Source: Legionella feeleii (lineage in GTDB: Bacteria; Pseudomonadota; Gammaproteobacteria; Legionellales; Legionellaceae). Taken from it: 64,000 nt of DNA. The notes under the pieces were generated by a model that made no database searches, was not told where the DNA came from, and saw only the letters and a program-made list of their open reading frames with translations. The stretch is taken from positions 1 through 64,000 of the forward strand of contig NZ_LNYB01000018.1 of NCBI RefSeq assembly GCF_001467625.1. The letters run 5' to 3'. Positions 1 through 9,147 of the stretch are shown one piece after another; position 1 is the first letter of the stretch, and the number at the start of each line of letters is the position of its first letter. The position numbers were made by a program, and so were the translations under genes.

Positions 1-69
1 GGCATTTGACTACTATTCCCTTGAAATTGTGAAAAATAACAGTTTACGGATTTTTTTATTGTATTCAAT

Positions 70-609
70 TTAAATGGTGATTGAGCCTAACAGGTTTGCT
101 AAAGCCCCATTAAACCGCGCTAATTCTTTCCGTGCGTTTTCCATTCCTTTGGCATCATCTTCATTAGCAAGATGAACATTCATATTCTCTTGGAATTTAT
201 TGAGCAACATAGTCAAATCTTTTAGAGCTTTATTATCAAGACCTTTCTGAGGATGACATCTTAAAATTTCAGTGACTGCACGTGCTGAATCAAGACCACG
301 AGCGAAAATATCATTTACATCATTGTCGATGTTTTTATCGGAAGGAGGGAACACCCTGACTTTTTTGTTACGACCATCACCATTAACATCAAAATCAACC
401 AGCACTGATCTCCGATTAAGGCTCGCCTTACGCCAACCTATCAGTTCATTCTGTAGGGCCGCATGAGGATCCTGAGCGCCAGACACTCGCCATTCATGGT
501 GCCGCATAGCATTATCCCAAGCGTCCTTGGCTACATTAATACTCTCAGAAAGATCCACGCTTCCTCTTGCCTGATTAAGTCTTACTGCTTGTGCTTTAGT
601 TAATGGCAT
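70..609 (-). CDS. hypothetical protein, 179 aa
   Basis: I do not recognise this protein. It is soluble and charged, with no signal peptide or membrane segment. The N-terminal half is mixed; the C-terminal half (about residues 95-175) looks wholly helical. An Asp-rich stretch near residue 73 (DVNGDGRNKK) resembles a calcium-binding loop but is single, so I do not call an EF-hand. The ATG is preceded by AGGTG at a good distance, and a minus-strand TATAAT lies about 40 bases upstream (around 648-653), which supports a real monocistronic gene. It stands alone, divergent from the dipeptidase gene. A secreted effector or a lineage-specific cytosolic protein are both possible. Confidence 0.6.
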   Translation of the reverse strand: MPLTKAQAVRLNQARGSVDLSESINVAKDAWDNAMRHHEWRVSGAQDPHAALQNELIGWRKASLNRRSVLVDFDVNGDGRNKKVRVFPPSDKNIDNDVNDIFARGLDSARAVTEILRCHPQKGLDNKALKDLTMLLNKFQENMNVHLANEDDAKGMENARKELARFNGALANLLGSITI

Positions 610-831
610 GACTTTTCACCTAATTTTTTTCATCTTGTACAAATTATACCATCCGATTATTAACCTAATATTACGTGGAGTGTCTTGATATATCTGGATA
701 AAACCAGGCGGGTAAAGAATTCTTTATCCGGGATGATCATGCAAGGGATTATTTTCCTATAACGCTTCCTTAGTTCTTACTAGTCAAGTTATGATTAAAG
801 AAACAGGTGAAAAAATGGATCCCACCATAAC

Positions 832-1560
832 ATGCAACGTACTCTCTTCCTGATTTTGCTTTCTATTATGGCTCATTTTGCCAATGCCTTACCGGCTGGT
901 TTTGTCTATTTGCATGATGTCGCCCCCGATATTATTGAAGACTTGCGCTATGCAGGGTCTGATAATTTTGTTGGCCATCCTATCCCCGGTTATCAAAATG
1001 CCCGTTGTATCTTGACCCAAGCTGCTGCAGAGCAGCTGGCAAAGGCTGAGAAGGCAGCTGTTGCGAAAGGCTACCGTTTCAAAGTCTATGACTGTTATCG
1101 GCCGCAAACCGCAGTCAATGCTTTTTACAAATGGAGCCAAAATACCCAGGATCTGCAAACAAAGATGGCTTTTTATCCGCGTGAGGAAAAGAAAACCTTG
1201 TTTGCTCGAGGTTACATTTCCTTGCAATCAGGCCATAGCCGTGGCAGCACGGTCGATCTGTCCCTGGTTAGAATTGGCGCCAAACAACCTCTGGAGCCTG
1301 CCAAACGTTCTCGTTGTTACAGCCAAACAACGGCCCACATTGATGACGACTCGATTAATACGGGCACCCGCTTTGATTGCCTGGATGTCAGCGCCAATCT
1401 CGCCTACCAAAAATTAAGTAAGGAACAAAAAGCAAATCGGCGCTTACTGCAAGATTTAATGCTAAGCCATGGTTTTGTGCCCTATGACAAAGAATGGTGG
1501 CATTTTACTCTGAAGAATGAACCCTACCCGCAAACTTATTTTGATTTTCCGGTACATTGA
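832..1560 (+). CDS. D-alanyl-D-alanine dipeptidase (VanX/DdpX, peptidase M15D)
   Basis: Zinc metallopeptidase that hydrolyses D-Ala-D-Ala, likely in the periplasm. Residues 1-19 form a signal peptide ending ANA before LPAG. The family residues are visible: the Arg of YDCYRP (about residue 90), SGHSRGSTVD (zinc His about 135 and Asp about 142), and EWWHF near residue 221 (catalytic Glu and third zinc His). Length of 242 aa fits exported VanX-like enzymes of Gram-negatives. There is no vanH or vanA neighbour, so glycopeptide resistance is unlikely. Salvage of D-Ala from wall turnover is the more likely role (inference). Single gene, divergent from the gene before it. Confidence 0.9.
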   Translation: MQRTLFLILLSIMAHFANALPAGFVYLHDVAPDIIEDLRYAGSDNFVGHPIPGYQNARCILTQAAAEQLAKAEKAAVAKGYRFKVYDCYRPQTAVNAFYKWSQNTQDLQTKMAFYPREEKKTLFARGYISLQSGHSRGSTVDLSLVRIGAKQPLEPAKRSRCYSQTTAHIDDDSINTGTRFDCLDVSANLAYQKLSKEQKANRRLLQDLMLSHGFVPYDKEWWHFTLKNEPYPQTYFDFPVH

Positions 1561-1642
1561 TTCTGGCAACTTAAGAAGCCAATGTGTTCTTCTCCTTGAT
1601 CCTCAACCTTGAATACCCTATTTTTAACAAGGGGAGAGGAAA

Positions 1643-2464
1643 ATGAAAGAACCCATTTTATTGACGATTTACAAAAACGCCTTGTCGCTTACCAGCTATG
1701 CCTTGCCACAGCTCGCTGGTACAATTTCGGCTAAACGTTTTATGACCCCAACAAGGCATAAAAGGCCTCACTGGGAAAAAAATATTATTAGCAATGGCAA
1801 AGAAAGCCTATTGGCTTGCCAGATAAAAGCATGGCACTGGGGTGAGGGACCTAAAATTTTATTAATGCATGGCTGGGACGGTAGAGGCAGCCAACTAGGC
1901 CACTTTGTTGAACCACTGGTTAATGCCGGCTTTCAAGTGATTGCTATTGATGGTCCCGCGCACGGAGACTCGCCCGGCCAACGTACCAATTTAGTTGATT
2001 TTGCCCATAAAATGCTGGCTAGTCAGAATGAGTTAGGCAACTTTCATGCAGTCATTGCCCACTCCTTTGGGGGCGCAGCAACCCTATTAGCAACCAATGA
2101 AGGTTTGCAGGCAGACAAGCTTGTTTTGATTGCATCACCCTATGATTTACAAGCGATCTTTGATCGATTTACCGCTTTTATGCGTCTTTCACCACAAGCA
2201 AAGCAACATTTTCAATCCTATATAGAAACGGAAGCACAACTCACCGTAGAAGAAATACAGACGATTATTTCTCATGTAGGTGCGCCTGTTCTGCTCATCC
2301 ATGATAAAAAGGATCACGAAATACCTTATAGTGATGCGTTGAAATTGAAAGAGAATTTGCAAGATGTTGATTTTTTAAGTACAGAAGGTTTAGGGCATCG
2401 ATATATTTTAAAATCAGAACAAGTAATCAACAGGATCCTTGATTTTTTAATGACCACTCATTAG
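1643..2464 (+). CDS. alpha/beta hydrolase
   Basis: Alpha/beta-hydrolase fold enzyme of unknown substrate. Visible are the oxyanion region LMHGWDGRG (about residues 73-81), the nucleophile elbow AHSFGG (Ser about 141), a strand-7 acid in HDKKDHEIP (about 219-227) and the catalytic His in GLGHR (about 252). There is no signal peptide, so it is cytosolic. A strong ribosome site (AGGGGAGAGG) sits just before the ATG. It is monocistronic; the stop codon abuts a dispersed inverted repeat that separates it from the transporter gene downstream. Esterase, lipase-like or haloperoxidase-like activities cannot be told apart from sequence. Confidence 0.85.
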   Translation: MKEPILLTIYKNALSLTSYALPQLAGTISAKRFMTPTRHKRPHWEKNIISNGKESLLACQIKAWHWGEGPKILLMHGWDGRGSQLGHFVEPLVNAGFQVIAIDGPAHGDSPGQRTNLVDFAHKMLASQNELGNFHAVIAHSFGGAATLLATNEGLQADKLVLIASPYDLQAIFDRFTAFMRLSPQAKQHFQSYIETEAQLTVEEIQTIISHVGAPVLLIHDKKDHEIPYSDALKLKENLQDVDFLSTEGLGHRYILKSEQVINRILDFLMTTH

Positions 2465-2473
2465 TGGTCTGTT

Positions 2474-2602
2474 GACGTTTCCCTAGCTTGAGGCGAAAAA
2501 TATTGATTTACGAGTATTGCAGCACCGTTTACAGAAGAGTCAATGAGCAGCAAAACACAGGAAATCAATGATTTTCGGCCAAGGTAGCAGGAATGTCCCT
2601 GG
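2474..2602. repeat. dispersed imperfect inverted repeat, copy A (REP/MITE-like)
   Basis: The left arm includes 2487-2509 (beginning CTTGAGGCGAAAA) and the right arm 2562-2583 (ending TTTTCGGCCAAG); they pair with few mismatches. Weaker pairing extends outward to about 2474 and 2598. The same arm sequences recur in shorter form at 61636-61716. It fills most of the gap between the hydrolase and the DMT transporter. Confidence 0.7.
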
Positions 2603-2629
2603 TCATCAATAATTAAGCAGGAGTTTACT

Positions 2630-3055
2630 ATGTGGGTTATCTACGCACTCTTTGCAGCCATTTTATGGGGTATCAACTATACCCTGGCTGAAAAGATACT
2701 TCGCAGCATTTCTACGTTCACGTTGTTGGCTCTGGAAATGTTATTAGGCGCAATCGTGTTTGCCGTCCTCTCTTATTCCACGTCAATGAAAAAAGACATC
2801 CTGGTCTTACAAACCGAGCCCAAAGTGTTATGGTTAACGTTAGCCGAAATTTCCGTTGTTCTCTTGGCCAGCTATTTTATTGCGACATCTATCCAGGTGA
2901 AGAATGCCACTGTCGCCGGAATTATTGAATTGATCTATCCCTTATTTACCATTCTGTTCACCTGGCTCTTTTTTGGTGAAAACCATGTCGATACCTCGGT
3001 TATTATTGGCGGTATTTTCATTTTCATAGGTGTACTAATGATTAGCATTCAATAA
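2630..3055 (+). CDS. EamA/DMT-family transporter, half-size (4 TM)
   Basis: Integral membrane protein of 141 aa with four or five predicted hydrophobic segments and one EamA-type repeat. Typical EamA transporters have ten segments and two repeats, so this is a half-size member that would need to dimerise, as SMR-type carriers do. The ending (FGENHVDTSVIIGGIFIFIGVLMIS) is the classic EamA repeat terminus with the GE motif. A good ribosome site (AGGAGTTT) precedes the ATG. The substrate is unknown. It could be either a natural single-repeat protein or a truncated one; both ends look intact. Confidence 0.85.
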   Translation: MWVIYALFAAILWGINYTLAEKILRSISTFTLLALEMLLGAIVFAVLSYSTSMKKDILVLQTEPKVLWLTLAEISVVLLASYFIATSIQVKNATVAGIIELIYPLFTILFTWLFFGENHVDTSVIIGGIFIFIGVLMISIQ

Positions 3056-3177
3056 ACTATATGCATTCGCTTTTAGGTTATGCTCCGCATCAAAGCGCTA
3101 CCTTTAAAATCTGAAACGCAACCCTGTAAAAAATAACACCGTTGCGTTATTTCAGAGAGACCATTATAAATCAAAAC

Positions 3178-3206
3178 TTGATCACAAAGATTGATTATTA
3201 TACAAT
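3178..3206 (+). promoter_or_regulatory. sigma-70-like promoter for the effector-like gene
   Basis: TTGATC at 3178-3183 and TACAAT at 3201-3206 are separated by 17 bases. The predicted transcription start (about 3213) falls after the TTG at 3142 and before the ATG at 3232, which supports the shorter reading of the gene. Confidence 0.55.
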
Positions 3207-3231
3207 ACGCTTTTTTTTAACTGACCCTCCT

Positions 3232-4503
3232 ATGAAGCGTAAAGTATCCTCTGCAATGGCTCCAGGTTCATCCTCTGAAAAAAGATTAAAGGTAGAAGAG
3301 AGTACCCTCTCCTCTTATTATATTTTTGGCCGTACGGATAAACGAGAACGTGTTACGCTGGAGGGTTTAGTTAATCGAGAGTGCTTTAAGGTACTCCCAG
3401 CTGAACACCTTAATATACCCACTAAACCGGGAAAAGAATTAGAACGCCTTTTTGTAGACTCTGGCTATTTAAGTGCCTTTCCTATTAAAGAAAATGGTCA
3501 TGTAATCGATACAATCCTGAGATATGTCGACTCAGGCAATGATTATCTTCATTTTATTTTTATCCCTAAACGCATCTGTGAAGAAATCAGGTTATCTGGA
3601 GGGACAGAAGAGCGTGGTGAAAACTGTCTATTTAAAAAAGAAGGAACTGTATGGCAGTTGCCTCATTACAATACTATCAATCCCCAAGTGTTTTATACCA
3701 GTGATCTTGTCATTGCATTAAGAGAAAAACAACGCACTGATGATGAAGTATTACTGGGAGGAAAAGGATTAATTTATGCACGCTTTGTTTCTATACCGAA
3801 AAAAGAGTTCAATAAAGATGGGGATATGATTAGCGAACTCTCTGAGTTATTGGACAAAAGCAGCTATCATTATTATGATCCCCAAACCCTTGATGTTGAT
3901 TTAGCCGCAGCGACTCAGCAGCAAGAGGATTGGAAATGGTGGTCTAAATTAGATCTTGAAGATGAAGGACCGCAACAGTTATTAAAATTTGCTTTATCTG
4001 CCTTATCGGGTACGAATACCCCAATCAAAGCAGATAGTCCTTATTTGCGAGTCCTGCGCGAAATACATCAAAAGCTAGCCGACACGAATAAAAAGGGTGA
4101 ACTTCTTGAGCAATATTTAGATATAACGCGAACAATCGATGAAACACTCATACGAGGAATAAAATACGGTTGTCCTCGCGAACAAGCCGACACACTCCGT
4201 AACCTTTTAAAAGAGGCTGTCCGTCATGTATTAAATAATGAGGTACTATTAACGGAGAGTCTTATAGCTGCACTAAGAGGCTATTCCACTTCGATTTCTA
4301 GAGAGATGAGTCACTATCAGAAAGATAAAAGCGCTGCGTTAATACTGCTACAACAGTTGGATATTGATTTTAATAATCCTGATACTTTCCCCAAAGTTGC
4401 AGCAATACAACCTAACAGGAATACGTTTTTTCCTACCCCCTTACCTACAAGGTCTACTGTGCCATTGGTAAGTCATACAGGCCATTTTGTAGGTAAGTGT
4501 TGA
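3232..4503 (+). CDS. hypothetical protein with NLS-like N-terminus, candidate effector (423 aa)
   Basis: I do not recognise the family. The frame is open from a TTG at 3142, but a promoter-like pair at 3178-3206 favours the ATG at 3232. From that start the protein begins MKRKVSSAM and continues to SEKRLKVEE. This makes a bipartite basic pattern (KRK, about 14 residues, KRLK) whose second half resembles the c-Myc type nuclear localisation signal. The rest is hydrophilic and soluble, with no signal peptide or membrane segment. The region around residues 240-390 looks alpha-helical. It is AT-rich and isolated between a transporter and parB. A Dot/Icm-secreted, nucleus-directed effector is an inference only; I see no clear C-terminal E-block. 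Confidence 0.6.
   Translation: MKRKVSSAMAPGSSSEKRLKVEESTLSSYYIFGRTDKRERVTLEGLVNRECFKVLPAEHLNIPTKPGKELERLFVDSGYLSAFPIKENGHVIDTILRYVDSGNDYLHFIFIPKRICEEIRLSGGTEERGENCLFKKEGTVWQLPHYNTINPQVFYTSDLVIALREKQRTDDEVLLGGKGLIYARFVSIPKKEFNKDGDMISELSELLDKSSYHYYDPQTLDVDLAAATQQQEDWKWWSKLDLEDEGPQQLLKFALSALSGTNTPIKADSPYLRVLREIHQKLADTNKKGELLEQYLDITRTIDETLIRGIKYGCPREQADTLRNLLKEAVRHVLNNEVLLTESLIAALRGYSTSISREMSHYQKDKSAALILLQQLDIDFNNPDTFPKVAAIQPNRNTFFPTPLPTRSTVPLVSHTGHFVGKC
4441..4496. repeat. 10-bp perfect inverted repeat
   Basis: TTACCTACAA at 4441-4450 is repeated inverted as TTGTAGGTAA at 4487-4496, with a 36-base spacer, inside the 3' end of the effector-like gene. There is no T-tract, so it is not an obvious terminator. 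Confidence 0.45.
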
Positions 4504-4679
4504 GCAATGTTTGTTTAAGCCGAATGATCCAAACACGCAGGACTTGCCTGTTTCTATTGTTTGCTGCACCCACAATAGCTTTGAGCGCCACAGGTGACAT
4601 TTGTAAGACCAAACCAATAGAGCACGTCTTAATCGTTTTGAATTCCTGAGTAGACTCATTCTTAAAGGCTGGAAAAACG

Positions 4680-5474
4680 TTAGTCATAACGCAAGCCCAT
4701 ACGCTCCAACAGGCCAGCTAAGGTGTCATTGTCGAAAAATTTAATTTGTAACCAGCCCCCTTGCCCATTTTCACTGACAATCTGGACAGGACTGCCAATT
4801 TGTTCTGCGAGGGTGCTTTGCAGGCGCTCGATATCCCGATCTCTTTGAGGATCACGCAGGGGTAATTCTCCGGCTTTTAGCTCCCTTACTTTTTTTTCCA
4901 ACTGCCGGACTGACCACCCTTTTTCTTCGATTTCAATGGCTAAATTCATTTGTTGTCTGGCTTGCAGGCCGACTAACATCCTTGCATGGCCAAGCGATAA
5001 TTGCCCCGTCTTTATTTTCTCTTGTACCGGGTCACAAAGCGTTAACAGACGCAGCAGATTAGCAATATGACTGCGGGATTTTCCGATAAGTACTGCAATT
5101 TCATCTTGCTGAAAGTGAAACTCCTGCTGTAACCGTTGGTAGCCGCTAGCTTCTTCAATAAGATTTAAATCTTCGCGTTGAATGTTTTCTATTAGGGTAA
5201 CGGCTGCTGCCTGTTGATCGCTATAATTGCCAATCAAGCAAGGTAACTCGTTTAAGCCAACCAGCATCGCTGCACGCCATCGCCGCTCACCGGCAATAAT
5301 TTCATATTGGTTGGCAGTGATTTCTCTAACCACTAAAGGTTCAATCAAACCTTGAGTAAGGATGGAGTCGGCCAGTTCTTGTAATGCCGCTTCAGAAAAG
5401 TGCTTACGTGGCTGATAGCGCCCAGCTTGCAGCAAATCGATAGGAATTGTTTTGAATACCCTTTTCATAGACAA
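4680..5474 (-). CDS. parB: ParB/Spo0J-family chromosome partitioning protein
   Basis: Binds parS centromere sites and loads SMC in chromosome segregation. The N-terminal ParB/sulfiredoxin domain carries QPRKHF (about residue 22) and the CTPase motif GERRWRA (about 62-68). The central HTH (about 115-165) reads IGKSRSHIANLLRLL followed by LSLGHARMLVGL, typical of ParB. The last 50 residues are the dimerisation domain. 264 aa is within the normal range. No parA precedes it: the next minus-strand gene upstream encodes an unrelated 169-aa protein. An ATG at 5468 is an equally possible start. A minus-strand frame of 77 codons overlaps its stop codon, but I see no support for it. Confidence 0.92.
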   Translation of the reverse strand: MSMKRVFKTIPIDLLQAGRYQPRKHFSEAALQELADSILTQGLIEPLVVREITANQYEIIAGERRWRAAMLVGLNELPCLIGNYSDQQAAAVTLIENIQREDLNLIEEASGYQRLQQEFHFQQDEIAVLIGKSRSHIANLLRLLTLCDPVQEKIKTGQLSLGHARMLVGLQARQQMNLAIEIEEKGWSVRQLEKKVRELKAGELPLRDPQRDRDIERLQSTLAEQIGSPVQIVSENGQGGWLQIKFFDNDTLAGLLERMGLRYD

Positions 5475-5577
5475 CTAACGAGAAGCAGAGAGAATATCTA
5501 TTGTTTCATAAGGGCTTGAAGAGATGCAATCTCTAACCACCCAACAAACGTGATCCAGAGAACCTGTCCATTACAAA

Positions 5578-6087
5578 TCAGGGCTTTATACTGGCTTGAG
5601 ACTGGGGTCGGCAATGAATCACTTCGTCAGCATCCTTGGCAAAAAAGCTGACGGCTGTTTTACCCACATTCGTTTTACCCATTTGCCGATTCACTTCAGC
5701 TTTTAACAAGCGGTTAGAATCCAGTAAAGCGGTTGCTTCATCTTTGATGTAACTATCATCTGAGCGTAAAATCTGCACCAGGTATTTTGCTGCCTGCTGA
5801 ATCGCAGAAACAGCCTTGGTTTCCAGCAATGCCGTACTCAAAGCTAACATGGCATTGGTAAAACCTTGGCAAGCTGCAGCCTGCATCCATTCAAAATAAG
5901 GGGCTGAATGTTTAGGATATGCTTGTGCTAACCGATATTGCGCCATCATATCGCCACTAGTAGCCAGCGCTTTCATTTGCGCCATCAGACCCAAGGTCTC
6001 AGCCTTCTTGTTGTAATTATCCGGTGTTTGAGCTACTGCTTTGGTAAGATCCGCAAACTCACTGCTGAATTGCTTGAAACGGGACAT
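5578..6087 (-). CDS. hypothetical Sel1/TPR-like helical protein, 169 aa
   Basis: Unrecognised soluble protein. About residues 35-100 have the alternating small-residue spacing of Sel1-like alpha/alpha repeats (MKALATSGDMMAQYRLAQAY, then a second unit containing AACQGFTNAMLALSTALL). There is no signal peptide. The C-terminal 40 residues are basic and less ordered. Single gene with its own spacing of about 100 bases on either side. Sel1 proteins usually act as interaction scaffolds; the partner is unknown. The Sel1 assignment rests on pattern only. Confidence 0.6.
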   Translation of the reverse strand: MSRFKQFSSEFADLTKAVAQTPDNYNKKAETLGLMAQMKALATSGDMMAQYRLAQAYPKHSAPYFEWMQAAACQGFTNAMLALSTALLETKAVSAIQQAAKYLVQILRSDDSYIKDEATALLDSNRLLKAEVNRQMGKTNVGKTAVSFFAKDADEVIHCRPQSQASIKP

Positions 6088-6178
6088 TTAAACTATCGCT
6101 AATAAAGTTATCATTAGCTTTAGAGATTAAGGCCATCAACTTAACTGAATATTAAGACCCGTTTTTTTTACACAATCT

Positions 6179-6925
6179 TTACGTTCTATCATACAGATAC
6201 CAGCCTAAATGGAAGATCATATGGGCAACGACCGTGGCAATAAAGCCATATTGCCAAAAAAGCCAGCCAAAAAGAATGGCTTGCCAACCATGCAGCAACA
6301 GCATGGCATAAATGAAACGACGACTTGCCTGACAACCAGCAGCAAGATAGGCAGGAATATGTCCTGCTGTTAACAGCAGACCACTCAGGAAAATTGCGCT
6401 CCACATCACAGCAGGACTTTTTTCTCCCGCAAAAAAGATGGCAAAAAAAGCGATGACATTCATTAATCCCCAACGACCAAGAATTTCCTCTACTACGCCG
6501 CCATATAAAATACAGCCATCCAGATGCAAGACTGCACGTATTCTTCTCATTATTTGTAAGCTGGCCTCATCCAAAAGACTACCTACCACACCGTAGTAAA
6601 GGATAAAGAACACCACCAGGCCTCCAATGGTGTATAAAAAAACAGGGAGAATACCCGCTATATCCCCGCTGATTGTCTTGCCTTGTAGCAAGGAATCTAA
6701 AAGAGTGGCATTAAGGCCTGTACGTACCGACAAGACTGCGCCGGCAAAACACATCAGGAAAACCATTAACAAGGTCTGCCCAACAGCCAATTTACTGAGT
6801 CGTTTTTTTAATTGTTCGCTATTTTCTGGTAATAACAAATAAATCAAACGCGGCACAGCAATCAAGACGCCGGGCAACGATAAACAAAATAATACAATGA
6901 TTAACGGCCAATTAATTTGCATCAT
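6179..6925 (-). CDS. CPBP-family intramembrane protease-like protein
   Basis: Polytopic membrane protein of 248 aa with about seven hydrophobic segments. It carries the CPBP (CAAX protease/bacteriocin-processing) motifs: VVEEILGRWG near residue 144 (EExxxR), TAGHIPA near 187 (conserved His) and HMIFHLG near 235. The likely role is a membrane-embedded protease acting on unknown substrates, or an immunity-type protein. Its ATG directly follows the rsmB stop codon, so it is the last gene of the def-fmt-rsmB operon; this position is unusual for the family. Function beyond family membership is not visible. Confidence 0.8.
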   Translation of the reverse strand: MMQINWPLIIVLFCLSLPGVLIAVPRLIYLLLPENSEQLKKRLSKLAVGQTLLMVFLMCFAGAVLSVRTGLNATLLDSLLQGKTISGDIAGILPVFLYTIGGLVVFFILYYGVVGSLLDEASLQIMRRIRAVLHLDGCILYGGVVEEILGRWGLMNVIAFFAIFFAGEKSPAVMWSAIFLSGLLLTAGHIPAYLAAGCQASRRFIYAMLLLHGWQAILFGWLFWQYGFIATVVAHMIFHLGWYLYDRT

Positions 6926-8206
6926 TTATCCCTTCCTAAGCACACTATAGAAAAACCCATCCCTGTTGTTTTCCCCCGGGAAGATTTGCCACCCATAGCC
7001 TGTCACTCGACCCCAGCTTTTTTGTCCAGTAACTACCTGGCAGTCCGGGTGCTTCGCCACAAATTGGGCAATTTGCAGTTCATTTTCCTCTTTGAGTATT
7101 GAACAAGTGGCATAAACCAGCAAACCCTGTGGCGCCAGTAAAGGCCACAAGCTTTCTAACAACGCACGCTGTAGGTGGGTAATTTCGGTCACCTCGGCCT
7201 CTGTGCGCAATAATTTGATATCAGAATGACGTCGGATAACGCCCGTTGCAGAACAAGGCGCATCAAGGAGAATCCGTTCAAAAAGCTGTCCATCCCACCA
7301 CGACTCTGGTTTGAGTCCGTCACCCTGCAGCAGCGTTGCCTTCAGGTTTAAACGGGTCAGGTTCTCTCTCACCCGTTGCAAACGCTTTTCCTCAATATCA
7401 AGGGCAATACAAGCTTTCAATGCCGGCTCGGTTTCGAGAATGTGGCAGGTTTTACCACCGGGTGCACAACAGGCATCGAGCAAGCGCAATCCTGGTTGTA
7501 AGGATAGCAGTGAAACAGCGAATTGTGCTGCTTCATCCTGCACAGAGACATCACCGCAACTAAAACCGGGTAAGTCATCCACATTACAAGCATTTTCCAG
7601 GGTAATTCCCTGGATTGCATCCATTGTCGGGTAGGCTTTCATTCCTTTTTGATGTAAACGCTCCAGGTAAGCTGCCCTGTCACCCCGTTGTCGATTCACC
7701 CGCAAACTCATTGGGGGATGAGCGTCATTGGCCTGAAGAATGGTTTGCCAACCGTCAGGCCAATCCTTTTGCAAGCGCTCTACAAACCAGGCCGGGTGCC
7801 CATAAAGAAAATCAGGGTTAGTTTGCAGACGGGCCACCAAGGCATCCTGCTCGCGGCAATAGGTTCTTAAAACCGCATTCACTAATCCCTTTGCCCAGGA
7901 CTTTTTAAGGGGATCAAGTAAAGCAACGGTTTCTTTGACGACGGCATAATCAGGCTTTTGCATAAAATGGAGCTGATAAAGACCAATCAGCAAAACCAGC
8001 CAGACCTCGACTGCTTTCGGGCGTTTATCAACCAGGCAATCCGCTATCGCCTGCAGGCGGAAATAATGGCGGCAAACACCAAAACAAATTTCTTTTGTTA
8101 ATGGAGTCAACTCACTCTGTGCTTGAAACAGATGAGAAAGCGGCGTTCTCTCTTGCAGTAATTTCACTAAAATACGCAGCGCTTGTAAGCGCTCATTTTT
8201 TTTCAT
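6926..8206 (-). CDS. rsmB: 16S rRNA (cytosine-967-C5)-methyltransferase RsmB
   Basis: Methylates C967 of 16S rRNA using SAM. The N-terminal NusB-like domain (about residues 1-140) precedes the Rossmann methyltransferase domain. The latter has [16 protein letters not shown] (about 244-259, SAM binding), DAPCSATGV (about 315, catalytic Cys) and [11 protein letters not shown] (about 367, second Cys). 426 aa is the usual length. The ATG overlaps the fmt stop codon by four bases, showing translational coupling in def-fmt-rsmB. Confidence 0.97.
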   Translation of the reverse strand: MKKNERLQALRILVKLLQERTPLSHLFQAQSELTPLTKEICFGVCRHYFRLQAIADCLVDKRPKAVEVWLVLLIGLYQLHFMQKPDYAVVKETVALLDPLKKSWAKGLVNAVLRTYCREQDALVARLQTNPDFLYGHPAWFVERLQKDWPDGWQTILQANDAHPPMSLRVNRQRGDRAAYLERLHQKGMKAYPTMDAIQGITLENACNVDDLPGFSCGDVSVQDEAAQFAVSLLSLQPGLRLLDACCAPGGKTCHILETEPALKACIALDIEEKRLQRVRENLTRLNLKATLLQGDGLKPESWWDGQLFERILLDAPCSATGVIRRHSDIKLLRTEAEVTEITHLQRALLESLWPLLAPQGLLVYATCSILKEENELQIAQFVAKHPDCQVVTGQKSWGRVTGYGWQIFPGENNRDGFFYSVLRKG

Positions 8207-9147
8207 CGCAGGACCAAATGAATATAGTGTTGCGCTCGACCCGAATTCAACCAGGCAGATACAGGCATTACCCTGGAACCTGGAAATTGCAAATACTCAA
8301 TCATGACAGCGTGATGAGCTGCAGCAACCAGAATCCCTTTTTTATCGATAGACAGGATTGTGCCAGGTTCCGCAGAGCTTGTATTTGCGACGACATGAGC
8401 CTGATGGATCCGTAAGAGCTCTTCACCAGCTTGTGTATAAGCAATTGGCCAGGGATTGAATGCACGCACCTGATTAACTATTTCGGTTGCCGGGCGCTGC
8501 CAATTAATTGCTGCATCTTCTTTTTTTATTTTTCCCGCATAAGTAGCCTGGCTATTATCCTGAGGAATTGGTTTTGCCTGCCCGCAGGCAAGCGCGTCAA
8601 GCGTGGATAACAGGGGCTCTACGGCCAATTGTGCGAGTCGGTCATGCAAACTGCCTGCCGTATCTTCAGGAAAAATGGGGCAGCTGATTTCGGCCAATTT
8701 AGCGCCGGTATCCATGCCAGCATCCATTTGCATGATGGTGACACCAGACTCGTCGTCACCATGTAACACAGCCTGCTGGATAGGCGATGCACCGCGCCAG
8801 CGTGGTAATAAAGACGCGTGCGAATTAATACAGCCCAGACGAGGTAAAGCCAGCACAACCTTGGGCAAAATTAACCCATAAGCGATCACGACGAGAATAT
8901 CTGGTTTTAATTGCGCTAGCTCCGTAACCGCTTGTTCACTTTTAAAATTAAGGGGTTGATAAACGGGTATTTCATGAGACAAGGCCCAACTTTTAACTGC
9001 TGATGGCTGTAATTTACGTCCACGACCCGCAGGCCTGTCAGGCTGAGTGTATACTGCCAACAAACGATGGGAAGACTTGGCGAGAGCATCAAGTGACGGT
9101 ATTGCAAATTCAGGTGTCCCCGCAAAAACGATATTTAAACTACTCAT
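8203..9147 (-). CDS. fmt: methionyl-tRNA formyltransferase
   Basis: Formylates initiator Met-tRNA using 10-formyl-THF in the cytosol. The start [14 protein letters not shown] and the catalytic [20 protein letters not shown] segment (about residues 105-125, with Asn, His and the SLLP loop) are diagnostic. The C-terminal OB-like domain is complete (314 aa). It overlaps def and rsmB by four bases each, as in the conserved def-fmt operon that pairs formylation with deformylation. Confidence 0.98.
   Translation of the reverse strand: MSSLNIVFAGTPEFAIPSLDALAKSSHRLLAVYTQPDRPAGRGRKLQPSAVKSWALSHEIPVYQPLNFKSEQAVTELAQLKPDILVVIAYGLILPKVVLALPRLGCINSHASLLPRWRGASPIQQAVLHGDDESGVTIMQMDAGMDTGAKLAEISCPIFPEDTAGSLHDRLAQLAVEPLLSTLDALACGQAKPIPQDNSQATYAGKIKKEDAAINWQRPATEIVNQVRAFNPWPIAYTQAGEELLRIHQAHVVANTSSAEPGTILSIDKKGILVAAAHHAVMIEYLQFPGSRVMPVSAWLNSGRAQHYIHLVLR

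Noticed and set aside
3142-3231. TTG start adding 30 residues to the effector-like protein
   Set aside because: No ribosome site, and a promoter-like pair lies inside this extension.
4454-4687. 77-codon minus-strand frame overlapping the parB stop (ATGA)
   Set aside because: The overlap looks like coupling, but the product resembles no family, competes with a second frame, and overlaps the 3' end of the plus-strand gene. Possibly a decayed transposase tail; not supported.
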